NCBI GenBank assembly: GCA_016703625.1
Contig: JADJBP010000014.1
Span: forward strand, 1-48,790
DNA: 48,790 bases
Source of the DNA: Chitinophagaceae bacterium
GTDB taxonomy: Bacteria > Bacteroidota > Bacteroidia > Chitinophagales > Chitinophagaceae
Reading direction: 5' to 3'
The stretch's first letter is position 1. Each line of letters starts with the position of its first letter. Both the position numbers and the translations under genes were made by a program. Positions 21,491 to 30,689 of the stretch are shown piece after piece. Under the pieces are notes generated by a model, which saw only the letters and a list, made by a program, of their open reading frames with translations, was not told the origin of the DNA and made no database searches.

Positions 21491-23299
21491 ATGAAAAAAT
21501 TACATTTAAAAGCATCTGTTGCAGTTTTGGCAATTGCAGCTTTTGCATCATTCACATTAGGTTCCTGTAAAAAAACAGACATGACAACACCGGCAGTTTC
21601 TGAAAATCCTTTGGCTCCTGCGGAAATTGCCGAGTCATTGGTAGATTCTTCAAATGTTGAGGTAGTTGAAAATACACAATCCCTTGTAAGCAAACCGGCA
21701 GGTACTTATTACATCAGCCGTTTGGGAAACAACACAACTGGTGATGGCACGATCGCCAAACCCTGGAAGACTTTGTACAAAGCAACTTCAAATGTTACCA
21801 CTGCACCAAGTATCATACATATTACTGCAGGTACTTATCCAGAAACGCTCACTAGCAATGTAAGGCCGGGTGTAAGCCTGGAAGGTGAAGGTGCAGCAAC
21901 TACCATCATTAAAAGTGCTAAAGCAGGTGACTGGTCTACATTATTACAACTGGAATCAGCAGACCAGACAAACGGAAATCAAAGCATTTCTAAACTGACT
22001 TTAAACGGGCAGTATGTAAGCGAAACAAGTTACAAAACATGGGTTGGGATCTGGATAACCGGTCGCAGTAATGTTGCTGTTCACGATGTCGTGATCAAAA
22101 ACTTCAAACAAACAGCAGCTATATTCAGTGGTATCAATGAGAATAACCCGGGCACTGATGCCGGCAAGTTTCATGCAACCGGGAATACATTTTACAACAA
22201 TACCGTAACAAACAGTGCCGCCATGTACAATGGAACAGGCCAGGGTGCATTAATGATCGGTTTCCAGGACGGCATGCTGATCTATAATAATACCATCCAG
22301 CAAAAAGAACGCCCCGATTTTAAAAACGGATGGCCCATCAAATACTGGAACCAGGGCTGGTTAAAAGGTGTGAAGATCTACAACAACACCCTTATTAAAA
22401 AACCATATACCGGCACATACCCGGGTGAGAACAGCTCATGGGATTTTGCGATCGAATTTTTCAATATACAGGGCCTGGAGATCTATGGCAATAATATTCA
22501 GAATGGCGCCATTGACCTGAACTATAATTATAAGGGCGCATATGCATACAGTACCTGGATACATGACAATATCATATCCAACCCGGTTTTAAACAGCAAG
22601 GTTGAAGGTGGTATCATTTTAGAATTCAGGACAGAGTCGGCCATAATTGAGAAGAATACTTTCCTGAATAAATCATATGGCATTACGTTCAATACACGTG
22701 GAGTTGGTAATAAAGGAGGCGACAGGGATAATTTTGTGGGCGGAAATGTTCCGGGTGGTTACAGCTACCTCGTGAATAACATCATCCGTAATAACCTGTT
22801 CTACAATATGTACCAGGGCCAGGGCATTGGTAACAGTTTTGCCATAGGCGTTATTTCTGAAGGTACCGATGACCCGCAGATCAATGACATGCAGATCTAC
22901 AACAATACCATTGTTGCAAAATCCGGGAATCCTTCTCAAATGGGCATTGATCTTACATCCATGCCAAATGGCAACGGGGTGAATATCCATATCCGGAATA
23001 ATATCGTGAATGGATTTAATTATGCGATCAGGGGCAGTAATGGAAATACACGGATAAGCAATATGATGCTTACCCACAATAATTTTTTCCAGAATGGCAA
23101 TGGCAATGCAGCATCCTGGCCGGCAGGTAACCCTGCCAGTTATACATATACAAATAACATAGGGAATGACCCGTTATTTGTATCAGCAACCAATTTTCAA
23201 TTACAGACTGCATCACCGAGTTTAAATACCGGTGTTAACCTGGGGATTCCGTTCATTGGATCAGCTCCCGACAGGGGAAATGGTGAATCCAGGCAGTAA
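21491..23299 (+). CDS. secreted right-handed parallel beta-helix lipoprotein
   Basis: Intact 602-residue protein. The N-terminus MKKLHLKASVAVLAIAAFAS ends in the lipobox LGSC (Cys about residue 26) followed by KKTD, so it is an outer-membrane or periplasmic lipoprotein. After a Thr/Ser/Pro-rich linker, YYISRLGNNTTGDGTIAKPW opens a DUF1565-type pectate-lyase-like fold. Repeated N-N-T/I-I rungs (IYNNTIQQ, IYNNTLIKK, IYGNNIQ, IRNNLFYN, IRNNIVNG) continue to the C-terminus. This fold is common in polysaccharide-binding or -degrading proteins. I see no catalytic signature specific enough to name a lyase activity. It stands alone, with a strong terminator 42 nt downstream. Confidence 0.9.
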   Translation: MKKLHLKASVAVLAIAAFASFTLGSCKKTDMTTPAVSENPLAPAEIAESLVDSSNVEVVENTQSLVSKPAGTYYISRLGNNTTGDGTIAKPWKTLYKATSNVTTAPSIIHITAGTYPETLTSNVRPGVSLEGEGAATTIIKSAKAGDWSTLLQLESADQTNGNQSISKLTLNGQYVSETSYKTWVGIWITGRSNVAVHDVVIKNFKQTAAIFSGINENNPGTDAGKFHATGNTFYNNTVTNSAAMYNGTGQGALMIGFQDGMLIYNNTIQQKERPDFKNGWPIKYWNQGWLKGVKIYNNTLIKKPYTGTYPGENSSWDFAIEFFNIQGLEIYGNNIQNGAIDLNYNYKGAYAYSTWIHDNIISNPVLNSKVEGGIILEFRTESAIIEKNTFLNKSYGITFNTRGVGNKGGDRDNFVGGNVPGGYSYLVNNIIRNNLFYNMYQGQGIGNSFAIGVISEGTDDPQINDMQIYNNTIVAKSGNPSQMGIDLTSMPNGNGVNIHIRNNIVNGFNYAIRGSNGNTRISNMMLTHNNFFQNGNGNAASWPAGNPASYTYTNNIGNDPLFVSATNFQLQTASPSLNTGVNLGIPFIGSAPDRGNGESRQ

Positions 23300-23340
23300 A
23301 ATAATCGGGCAGGCTTTACCTTCATTATATACATAGTACA

Positions 23341-23371
23341 CAAAGAGACCCATTGGGTCTCTTTGTTTTTT
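23341..23371 (+). terminator. rho-independent terminator
   Basis: An 11-bp perfect stem (CAAAGAGACCC / GGGTCTCTTTG) with an ATT loop is followed by six T. It closes the beta-helix gene on the plus strand. Confidence 0.95.
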
Positions 23372-23408
23372 AACCCGGGCATCATTCAGGAACAGAACAA
23401 TGGCTGGA

Positions 23409-24443
23409 TCAGTTCACTGAAATTTTATAAATTGTTGCTGATGTAAATGCATCCCCGGGTAATAATATTGTAGAAGGAAATTCAGGCCGGTTGGGCGAAT
23501 CCGGGAAATGCTGGGTCTCGAGGCAAAGCGCTGCATGTTTACTGACCGGTTTCCCGTCGCGGTTTGTTATGCTGCCATCCAGCAGGTTGCCTGAATAAAA
23601 CTGCAATCCAGGTTCTGTTGTATACACAGATAACTGCAATTCATTTTCCGGGTCTGTCAATACAACAGCCAATGAAAGTTTGTTGCCATCATGCTTTAAA
23701 ACATAATTATGATCAAATCCATTTTCTGTTTTACTGATCTGCCCGGATATTTTTGCAGGCATATTAAAATCAAATGCCGTTTTATCAACAGCACATAACT
23801 CACCTGTTGGAATTTGATTTTCATTTACCGCAGTATAATAATCTGCATGTATTTGCAAGCTATGATCAAGAATGCTGCGATCTGCATCACCTGTTAAATT
23901 AAAGTAACCGTGGCTGGTAAGGTTAACTGGTGTGGCTTTGTCTGTTTGAGCAAAATATTCTATGATCAACTCATCGTTATCAGTATATATATAGTCAACT
24001 TTAACGGATAAATTCCCGGGATAACCTTCCTCTCCATCCTTACTGTAATATGTAAACGAAAGCCGTGGATTTACATCATCAACGGTCTTTGCATCCCAGG
24101 CCACTTTATCAAAATCGGTAATTCCGCCATGCAGGTGATTGGGGCCATTGTTACAGGCCAGTTTAAATTCAGTTCCCTGTAAAGTAAATCTACCGTTAGC
24201 GATCCGGTTGGCATACCTGCCGGCAATACAACCCAGGTATGCACTATTTTTAAGATAGTCTTCCAGGTTATCAAATCCCATTACGATATCGCGGGTACTT
24301 TCATTTTTATCCTTCACTTTCCAGGAAATAACTGCGGCCCCGTAATTGATGATGCTGATGCTGTTTCCTTTTGCATTTACCAGGTTAAACCGGTAAATAT
24401 CTTTATCGTTCATACTGCCAAACAATGATTTTTGAATATTCAT
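23409..24443 (-). CDS. galM: aldose 1-epimerase (galactose mutarotase)
   Basis: Interconverts alpha and beta anomers of galactose or glucose. Start chosen at MNIQKSLFG (24443); an upstream ATG at 24494 would add a 17-residue extension with no family match. Recognisable landmarks are the sugar-binding NGPNHLHGG (about residue 97), the catalytic His in LTSHGYFNLTGD (about residue 180), VDKTAFDF, YSGNLLDG and the catalytic Glu region CLETQHFPDSPN (about residue 312). The length of 344 residues fits the family, and there is no signal peptide, so it acts in the cytosol. It is a single gene facing the beta-helix gene, with no sugar operon around it. Confidence 0.93.
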   Translation of the reverse strand: MNIQKSLFGSMNDKDIYRFNLVNAKGNSISIINYGAAVISWKVKDKNESTRDIVMGFDNLEDYLKNSAYLGCIAGRYANRIANGRFTLQGTEFKLACNNGPNHLHGGITDFDKVAWDAKTVDDVNPRLSFTYYSKDGEEGYPGNLSVKVDYIYTDNDELIIEYFAQTDKATPVNLTSHGYFNLTGDADRSILDHSLQIHADYYTAVNENQIPTGELCAVDKTAFDFNMPAKISGQISKTENGFDHNYVLKHDGNKLSLAVVLTDPENELQLSVYTTEPGLQFYSGNLLDGSITNRDGKPVSKHAALCLETQHFPDSPNRPEFPSTILLPGDAFTSATIYKISVN

Positions 24444-24638
24444 ACGCAACCTGTTTTGTTTTATACCTGCCGAAATTGTCCTGCATTTTATCAATTTTGC
24501 ATATTTGAGTCATGCATAAAAACTGTTGGTAAAGATAATAACACAATTGCTGTTTTTCGTATGTACAAACCGGCCATATTATTAATCGTATGATCTACCT
24601 GAACCATTTTGATAAAAGAACGCTGTATATAAAAGACC

Positions 24639-25553
24639 TTAGCTTTTTAATATCCTTTGTAATTGCCTTGCTGATTTAAATCCACATTTAGACGCTATAT
24701 ACTCAATCGTATATTCCGGGTTATTCATCATGGTACCGGCATATTCCTTTCTTAACAGGGTTAAATATTCCAACACCGTAGAACCGGTTTTTTCCTTGAA
24801 TACCCTGCTCAAATTTCTTGGACTCATGCCCACCAGTGAGGCCAATGATTCAATACTGTTCTCTTTGGAAAGATTGTCTATCATGTAATCCTGAACCTCA
24901 TGAACCTGGGGGTTAATATGATTCCTGTAATCGAGATAAATGCTTTGCTGTTTATGGGTTCCGCTCCGGCGGTGATAAACAACAAGACCCCTGGCCGCTT
25001 TGTGTGTAAAAAGCGCCCCTTTTAAATCTTCCAGGATGGCCAATGCCAGGTCTATCCCGGCACTGATACCTGCACTGGTATATACATTATTACTCTTGAT
25101 ATAGAGAATATCTGCCTGTACCCTTGCCTGCGGAAACTGGGTTTGCAAAGCTTCCACTCTTCTCCAGTGCGTAGTGCATTCCGTATCTCTCAGCAGGCCC
25201 GCATGTCCCAAAGCAAAAGCCCCGGTGCAAATTGAACAAACAGTTATTCCTTTATCAGAACATTCTTTTAGCCAATTGAAGAATTCCCTTTCTGCTTTAA
25301 ATGGAATGCTGTTTACGTAATCATTATCCATTCCGGGCACAAAAACATAATCACCTGCTTTTAATGTGGCTGTGCTGAAATGGGCTATTTTACCGAAGCC
25401 AAGGCCGGCAGTGCTAACGGGTTCATCACTGTATTGATAAAATTTCATTTCAATTTCCATACCGTGCACTTTCGCTTCGGTAAAAACCTGTGCAGGGCCG
25501 GAGAGGTCAAGCAATTCAACAGTAGGTGGTATGATAAAGGCCATTTTTTTCAT
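24639..25553 (-). CDS. GlxA-family transcriptional regulator (DJ-1/PfpI domain plus AraC HTH)
   Basis: A DJ-1/PfpI-like domain (about residues 3-190, with the conserved Cys in VCSICTGAFALGHAG) is followed by an AraC-type double HTH (IESLASLVGMSPRNLSRVF; YIASKCGFKSARQLQRI). Start taken as MKKMAFIIPP at 25553. The upstream ATG at 25622 would overlap the preceding gene and add a non-family extension. These regulators usually control a nearby metabolic or detoxification gene (family knowledge). The closest candidate is the small membrane protein just upstream in the same direction. Confidence 0.92.
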   Translation of the reverse strand: MKKMAFIIPPTVELLDLSGPAQVFTEAKVHGMEIEMKFYQYSDEPVSTAGLGFGKIAHFSTATLKAGDYVFVPGMDNDYVNSIPFKAEREFFNWLKECSDKGITVCSICTGAFALGHAGLLRDTECTTHWRRVEALQTQFPQARVQADILYIKSNNVYTSAGISAGIDLALAILEDLKGALFTHKAARGLVVYHRRSGTHKQQSIYLDYRNHINPQVHEVQDYMIDNLSKENSIESLASLVGMSPRNLSRVFKEKTGSTVLEYLTLLRKEYAGTMMNNPEYTIEYIASKCGFKSARQLQRILKS

Positions 25554-25563
25554 AAAGTTGGTT

Positions 25564-25962
25564 TTAGCAGTGGTGAATTTTGAAAGATAATTTTTTATTG
25601 ATGAGTAATAAGTAGATAGCAATTACAAAATCGAGGGTTGAACAAAATATATCATAGTGAGGCGGAATGAGGCCAGGGTTTCTCAGGAAAGGATAAGCGA
25701 TATCCCAGCATCCATGCAGGAAAAATCCAATTGCCAGGAACCAGGGCTTCTTCATACCTGTATAGGCAATTAAAAGGAATATAACAGCCTGTATGGAATT
25801 TACCACCAGGTCCTCCACATCCATCCATACATAGCCAACATACAGAAACCCAATTCCGGAAAGGATGAGGCCATAAACAGATGTCTTATCCAAATGTTTA
25901 AAAATTTGAAACAGGAAAATGATCAGCAAACCTGAAGATATCCCGATAACTGCTGCAGTCAT
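25564..25962 (-). CDS. small four-helix membrane protein, DUF6010-like, copy 1
   Basis: About 132 residues from MTAAVIGISSGLL. It has four hydrophobic helices and a signature FLHGCWDIAYP ... PHYDIFCSTLDF. The protein at 26772 has the matching ALHGLWDVLFP ... HGYDIFCITIDV, so the two are paralogues. The family name DUF6010 is from memory and only moderately certain; function is unknown. It ends 10 nt before the GlxA-type regulator start, suggesting co-transcription. The ATG at 26025 would add a hydrophilic tail and is less likely. Confidence 0.75.
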   Translation of the reverse strand: MTAAVIGISSGLLIIFLFQIFKHLDKTSVYGLILSGIGFLYVGYVWMDVEDLVVNSIQAVIFLLIAYTGMKKPWFLAIGFFLHGCWDIAYPFLRNPGLIPPHYDIFCSTLDFVIAIYLLLINKKLSFKIHHC

Positions 25963-26113
25963 GATCTGGTCATTTAAGTTGATTAAGATAATATTTTTAT
26001 TCGTGAAATTCCTGTAAATTACCACAAGTCTTGAAGCCGTTATTTCCCTTATGCCACATTATTTCAATTCCGGTTTCAGGTTAAATGCCGCGAGGTATTT
26101 AAATCCGGGTAAG

Positions 26114-26464
26114 TTATTGTAAAACAGATTTTGTAAATAGTTTTTTAAAGGCAAAATGAAATATCTCGGTTTGACCCATATGAACAGGATAGGCATTGAT
26201 AAATATCCAGCCCTCCCTGCCCATATAATTCAGGGCATCAATAATGGTATTAAATTTCTTTAATGCTCCTCCGTCGGTTTTAAGCCGGTTATCACGCCAG
26301 AAACTTTTCTCGTCACCAAAATCAATATCAATGGTTACTTTGTTACTCAGCAACCTGGGTGTGGCAATTACCTGGCAATATTGTTCAACTTTGGATGTGT
26401 CTGTCTGGGCATTTGAAATCAGCGTACTGATTATAAAAAAGCCAATGATTAATAATTTTTTCAT
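26114..26464 (-). CDS. small secreted protein of unknown function
   Basis: 116 residues from MKKLLIIGFFIISTLISNAQ, a clear signal peptide with an AQ cleavage site. The mature part ends GREGWIFINAYPVH...FHFAFKK, a pattern seen in many unnamed Bacteroidota secreted proteins. A longer reading from 26545 is wrong because it would run through the promoter at 26489-26544. That promoter is one of five with the same architecture, so this gene belongs to the proposed regulon. Confidence 0.78.
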   Translation of the reverse strand: MKKLLIIGFFIISTLISNAQTDTSKVEQYCQVIATPRLLSNKVTIDIDFGDEKSFWRDNRLKTDGGALKKFNTIIDALNYMGREGWIFINAYPVHMGQTEIFHFAFKKLFTKSVLQ

Positions 26465-26488
26465 ATTGTTATTTGTTTTTTGATGATG

Positions 26489-26544
26489 TAAAATTACAGT
26501 GCATTGCACGCTTACAAGAGACATCATGCTGTCAAAAACAGACA
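26489..26544 (-). promoter_or_regulatory. regulon promoter (TGTC-GACA-TGTC + TAnnTTT), for the small secreted protein
   Basis: Minus strand: TGTC 26544-26541, GACA 26533-26530, TGTC 26523-26520, TAATTTTA from 26496. Gaps are 7, 6 and 23 nt, and the -7 box is 32 nt before the ATG at 26464. No separate -33 TTTG box is visible; the second TGTC occupies its place, so expression probably needs an activator. Confidence 0.75.
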
Positions 26545-26771
26545 AGAAATAAATGAGCTTGCTGGGGAATAAAATCGGGATGAAGGGATCAATAACAAAT
26601 AGAAGAAAATATAAGGGTTGCTATTGAGTAAGAGTACTTTTAGTATCAAATAGTCAGAAGTGTGAAAACAAACCTTTAAATGACAGAACCATTTTTCACG
26701 AAAAGTGCAACTAAGGAAGTAATCCATTTGCCAAATTCAGTTTTCAAAACAGATGGACAAAACTACCTGCT

Positions 26772-27188
26772 TCAGCTCCCTGCCGGTATATATAATTGTT
26801 GAGGCGATGTATGATCTTTACCGGGTTTTAATTTGATCCAGAAATACCCTGCTAAAAGCACATCAATGGTGATACAGAATATGTCGTAGCCATGTGGTGC
26901 CACCGAACTCACGTGGGGAAACAAAACATCCCATAGGCCGTGGAGCGCCAGCCCGGCAACTATGAGTATGTAATGTTTTTTATAACCCCAATAGGCAAAC
27001 ATTAAGAAAAATGCTGCTCCCGGAACTGTAAGCATTAGAGACTGCGGATCAATTGAAAATCCGATATAAATAAATGGTATAGCCGCTAAATTCAGTGAAG
27101 CATAGAACTTCAAATCAATTTTCCTGAATATTTCAGCGAAAGCAATTATTGCAGCTGTGGTAATTAGTCCGATAATAAAGCCTGTCAT
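26772..27188 (-). CDS. small four-helix membrane protein, DUF6010-like, copy 2
   Basis: 138 residues, four predicted helices, signature ALHGLWDVLFP followed by HGYDIFCITIDV. Paralogue of the gene at 25564. It starts a few nucleotides after the true stop of the MDR oxidoreductase (27220) and is the last gene of the operon that begins with the esterase at 29890. Function unknown; the conserved His and Asp in the HGxWD segment may be functional. Confidence 0.78.
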   Translation of the reverse strand: MTGFIIGLITTAAIIAFAEIFRKIDLKFYASLNLAAIPFIYIGFSIDPQSLMLTVPGAAFFLMFAYWGYKKHYILIVAGLALHGLWDVLFPHVSSVAPHGYDIFCITIDVLLAGYFWIKLKPGKDHTSPQQLYIPAGS

Positions 27189-27219
27189 ATTTTAAGTTTT
27201 AAATATTGCCTGATGTTGT

Positions 27220-28174
27220 TTAAATGGTAATACTGACATTTCCTTTTTTTATGCCCTTTTTCAACATAAGTGTGTGCTTCTGCTATCTGCTCCAGTGGAT
27301 ACGTCTTATCAATTACCGGTTTATACTTGCCTGCTTCTATAAGCTCTTTCAGAAAAATAATATCTGCTGCTGTATGGCTGATCACACCCGTCAAAACTTT
27401 TTTGCTGCTTGTTTTAGAGACCCATAAACCCTGGAGCATCTCCGGCATGCCTGCGGCACTCAGAATCATTACTCCGTTTTTATTTAGTGACTTTAAACTG
27501 CTGGAAACATGTATTGTTTTCACCGTATCAAAAATAACGTCATACATTTCTCCGTTTTTGGTAAAATCCTCCTTAGTGTAATCAATAACTTTATCTGCCC
27601 CAATCGATTTTACCAGCGCCATATTTCCAGTACTGCAAACAGCGGTAACTTCTGCACCCAATGACTTTGCCAATTGAACGGCAGCAGTTCCCACTGCACC
27701 CGAAGCACCTGCAATAAGTACTTTTTGCCCTGATTGTATGTTTGCCTTTTTTATAAAATGCCAGGCGGTTACGCCGCCAAAAGGAATGGTTGCTGCTTCT
27801 GCATGTGTGATATTAGCCGGCTTTAATGCCAATGAACCATCTTCCGGAATACATTTATACTCGGCGTAAGCACCAAAACTCATATCGGTATGACCAAAGA
27901 CCTGGTCGCCAACTCTGAATTTTTTTACATCTTTCCCAGCACTTTCAACTTCACCTGAAAAAACGGTTCCAAGAATATTTATTTTTGGTTTTAGTAAACC
28001 GAAAATAAATCTTACAGCAAACGGGTCAGCTTTTCTTAGCCGGACGTCACCCGAATTGACTGCTGTGGCATTCACTTTTATAAGAATTTCATTATTCTTC
28101 GGTATTGGCTTACCTACCTCCTTAACCTGGAGGACTTCTGGTTGACCATATTGTGTATAAACAGCTGCTTTCAT
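27220..28174 (-). CDS. NAD(P)-dependent MDR-family oxidoreductase (quinone reductase-like), copy 1
   Basis: Zinc-free medium-chain dehydrogenase. GroES-like N-terminus (MKAAVYTQYGQPEVLQVKEV) and Rossmann motif AGASGAVGTAAVQLAK (about residue 150), with no structural-zinc cysteines. The uncorrected reading runs on to 27185 with an unrelated tail (KKRKCQYYHL). Removing one A from the A7 run near 27240 gives GHKKGNVSITI and a stop at 27220, matching the GHKKGNVVITI end of its paralogue at 40009. It lies 11 nt downstream of the DUF5694 gene's true stop. Substrate unknown; quinones or enones are typical. Confidence 0.92.
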
Positions 28175-28184
28175 TTTTATAGTT

Positions 28185-29008
28185 TTATTTTAAATAATCA
28201 TTTACTTTAAGCAATTTGTACTCGGGGGAAGCATCAAAAAAGGAATTTAATAAAGTCATGTGCCCTGCCCCAAAATTACCAAAATCCTGTCTGTTGGTTT
28301 TGCATTTATTTTTTGAATGTTTCTGAAGATCCTCAAATTCCTGTTGAACCACCATCCTGTAACAAAGTCTGGCCCAAAAAATTCATTGTTGTTGGTTTCA
28401 TACTTAAAAGTGCCAATTAAATAAGTGCCCATGTCCCGCTTAATATTTTCAGGGTCATTTTTCTGTATCAGTTCTGCCCTTATTCCTTTTGTTTTAAAAA
28501 CCGGCGGGGGGAAATATTGCTTTACAGTATCTGCATACTTATAAAAATAATCCATGAATTTTTTATTTCCAATACTGTCTTTACCCTCCAGAACTGAATC
28601 CAACACTTCATAATCCCTTCCCCAGGCGTTAACACAATGCAGGGTTTGCAGTTTCATCATTTTTGCAACTCTGAAACCAATCTGATCAACCTCATCCCGT
28701 CCTAAATTATATTTGCCCGCCAAATATTGATTATATAGTGAGTCATATTTAGCCTGCTTAGCTGGGTCCCTTTCAATTACTATAATAGTAGGTTTGAACT
28801 TTGCAATCCGTTTTACAATTTCTTCTATTTCCTTTTGATATTTTGTTTCCAGTACATCAATCTGGTCCTCCTTGCCGGTCTTTATCAGATCTAAATTCCT
28901 AAAAGCAAAATGGAATGACCCCAGTGTCAAAACCTCTGTCTTTTTTTGGGTTTGAGCAAATACAGTCGAGATGAGTAGCGAGAGTAGTAAAGTTAAATTA
29001 AGTTGCAT
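28185..29008 (-). CDS. DUF5694-type secreted protein (one frameshift)
   Basis: Starts MQLNLTLLLSLLISTVFAQ, a signal peptide, and continues EVLTLGSFHFAF, with IIVIERDP and WGRDYE segments typical of DUF5694 (TraB/Tiki-like in outline; family knowledge). The reading stops early at GQGT near 28256. One more G in the G4 run gives LGAGHMTLLNSFFDASPEYK and a stop at 28185, and GAGH is the normal family ending, so I extend the gene. It is the second gene of the operon from the promoter at 29921-29978. Molecular function is not established. Confidence 0.82.
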
Positions 29009-29061
29009 GATTTTTTATGTAAAATACGTTTAATAATGACTTATTGTTACACGACCGAAAA

Positions 29062-29890
29062 TTACCTGTTTAAAAAATAATAAACAAGCCCCTTGATCAT
29101 GTTTGGATTTCTGGAATCCATATGACTGGTATTTTTTTTCAACATTCTTTCCCAGCTTAATATTGCTATAGTTGTCATGAAGCGTTTGATAAAATGTTTC
29201 AAAGGGAGCCAGCATCCGGTCACGTTCTTCACTTGCTCCAGTACCCATAAATACCAGTTGTTTATTGATGTTATTGTTTGCCCGGTTATCTTTCTCCATT
29301 TTCATCAGAACATAGTTATCAAACCAAAGAGATGGGCTCAGCATAATGTAGTTTCCAAAAACTTTATTGTTAACAGTAAAAGCGTAAGCTCCAAATAAAC
29401 CTCCGTATGAATGACCCAGTATAACACGGTTGTTCCTGCCGGCATCGGCCTGGTAATCCAGTTCCATTTTTGGTATCAGTTGGGTTTCAATGAAATTTAA
29501 AAATTGGGGTGCCCCTCCTGTTACAGAGCTCACCCTGGTTGGGGTATAATCTATACTGCGGTCTTTTCCATATCCGATGCTTACCACCAGCACATTCTTT
29601 AAAGCATATTGATCAGCAATTTCCTGGCACCGGTTTGCTACGAATCCAAATATTTCCTTCCCGTCCAACACATAGATGGTTGCATATTTTTCAATCGCAG
29701 GATTGTAATTAGCAGGCAAACCAACCCGTATATCATAGGTTGCCCCGTTGGCTGTTGATTGTAAGGTAAATTCCTTTGTTACGCCGGATGTAAATACTTC
29801 ATCCTTTGTACAGGAGCTTAATAAGAAAAGCATGATGATGGCACTTACTGCTGATAGCAGCCTGTTGATTAAAACTGTTTTATTTTTCAT
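29062..29890 (-). CDS. alpha/beta-hydrolase lipoprotein (esterase PF00756-like), one frameshift
   Basis: Signal peptide ending in the lipobox LLSSC (Cys about residue 27). Conserved IYVLDGKEIFG and the nucleophile elbow GHSYGGLFGAYAF (about residue 162) identify a D-esterase-type alpha/beta hydrolase. The C-terminus frame changes in the A8 run near 29130; adjusting it gives KNTSHMDSRNPNM...VYYFLNR and a stop at 29062, providing the expected catalytic His (SHMDS). It is the first gene of an operon with DUF5694, MDR oxidoreductase and membrane protein, driven by a regulon promoter 39 nt upstream. Family members hydrolyse siderophores or acylated sugars; the substrate here is unknown. Confidence 0.88.
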
Positions 29891-29920
29891 GGTGGTTGTT
29901 TTTAATTGTTATTTAATAAT

Positions 29921-29978
29921 ATAAAATTACCCTCACTTTCAGCACCGGCTGAGACAGCCTGGTGTCATAAAAAAGACA
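29921..29978 (-). promoter_or_regulatory. regulon promoter (TGTC-GACA-TGTC + TAnnTTT), for the esterase operon
   Basis: Minus strand: TGTC 29978-29975, GACA 29966-29963, TGTC 29956-29953, TAATTTTA from 29929. Gaps are 8, 6 and 23 nt; the extra base is in a T run. The sequence before the -7 box (GAAAGTGAGGGTA) is nearly the same as in the promoter at 35181-35236. The ATG follows 39 nt after TA. Confidence 0.75.
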
Positions 29979-30021
29979 ACTTACATGTCTGTTATGGGCC
30001 TTCGGATAAAACCGCCGGCCT

Positions 30022-30243
30022 CTAATGGTTTAAATAATAAGCATTCATTTTTAAAAGGGAAAAAGTCATTGCTTCACTTCCTGCATTAAATGTTGGTTCA
30101 TTACGGCTTTCCTTCTGCTTTAATTCCGAAGGAGAATGATTAACAGGCTGGCATCCTGTTTCATGATTCAGTTCTGCTACCAGGTATACCGGAAACAGGG
30201 CTACAATAACAAACATCTGGATGGTAAATAGTACTTTTTTCAT
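30022..30243 (-). CDS. small secreted peptide of unknown function
   Basis: 73 residues starting MKKVLFTIQMFVIVALFPVY, a signal peptide or single membrane helix. The polar mature part contains one Cys (HETGCQPVNH). I recognise no family. The start is fixed by the regulon promoter 40 nt upstream. It is a monocistronic gene divergent from the multicopper oxidase, which has the same promoter type. Confidence 0.6.
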   Translation of the reverse strand: MKKVLFTIQMFVIVALFPVYLVAELNHETGCQPVNHSPSELKQKESRNEPTFNAGSEAMTFSLLKMNAYYLNH

Positions 30244-30275
30244 TTTTATTTTTTTTAATTGTTTAGTTTAGAATG

Positions 30276-30331
30276 CAAAGGTATTATGGCTTTCAGCAGT
30301 CTAAAAGACAGCCAGATGTCAAAAACGGACA
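30276..30331 (-). promoter_or_regulatory. regulon promoter (TGTC-GACA-TGTC + TAnnTTTG), for the 73-residue peptide
   Basis: Minus strand: TGTC 30331-30328, GACA 30320-30317, TGTC 30310-30307, TACCTTTG from 30283. Gaps are 7, 6 and 23 nt. The left part TGTCCGTTTTTGACATCTG is identical to the promoter at 30602. ATG is 40 nt after TA, as in the oxidase promoter. Confidence 0.8.
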
Positions 30332-30601
30332 GGATCAAAACAATATGATGCAGAATACCGGTGGTATATAATAAAAGTCATTTTAGTCAGGATCATTATT
30401 ACTATACTTAAGATATACATGTAATAAAAAACCCAATAACCCTGCCTGCCGGCAGTTGCAAAAATCTTATGAACAAACCAATTAAAACCAGCGGTTGTTC
30501 CTCGTAAATTACTTTCTATTAATGATCACACTTATATACAATCGTGATTTCCCGCTCCGGTAAAATTCCATTTCCCCCTTGGCCATTATCAGTATTTTTC
30601 T

Positions 30602-30657
30602 TGTCCGTTTTTGACATCTGCCTGTCCATAAGGCCCTCTAAAGTGGCTATACCTTTG
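30602..30657 (+). promoter_or_regulatory. regulon promoter (TGTC-GACA-TGTC + TAnnTTTG), for the multicopper oxidase
   Basis: TGTC 30602-30605, GACA 30613-30616, TGTC 30623-30626, TACCTTTG 30650-30657. Gaps are 7, 6 and 23 nt. The two TGTC repeats start 21 bp apart in direct orientation. The -7 box fits the Bacteroidota TAnnTTTG consensus; ATG follows at 30690. Confidence 0.8.
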
Positions 30658-30689
30658 CTTTATCAATTAACAAATCAAAATCAACTACA

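Noticed and set aside
26114..26545. Longer form of the small secreted protein starting at 26545
   Set aside because: It would translate the promoter and bury the signal peptide that begins at 26464.
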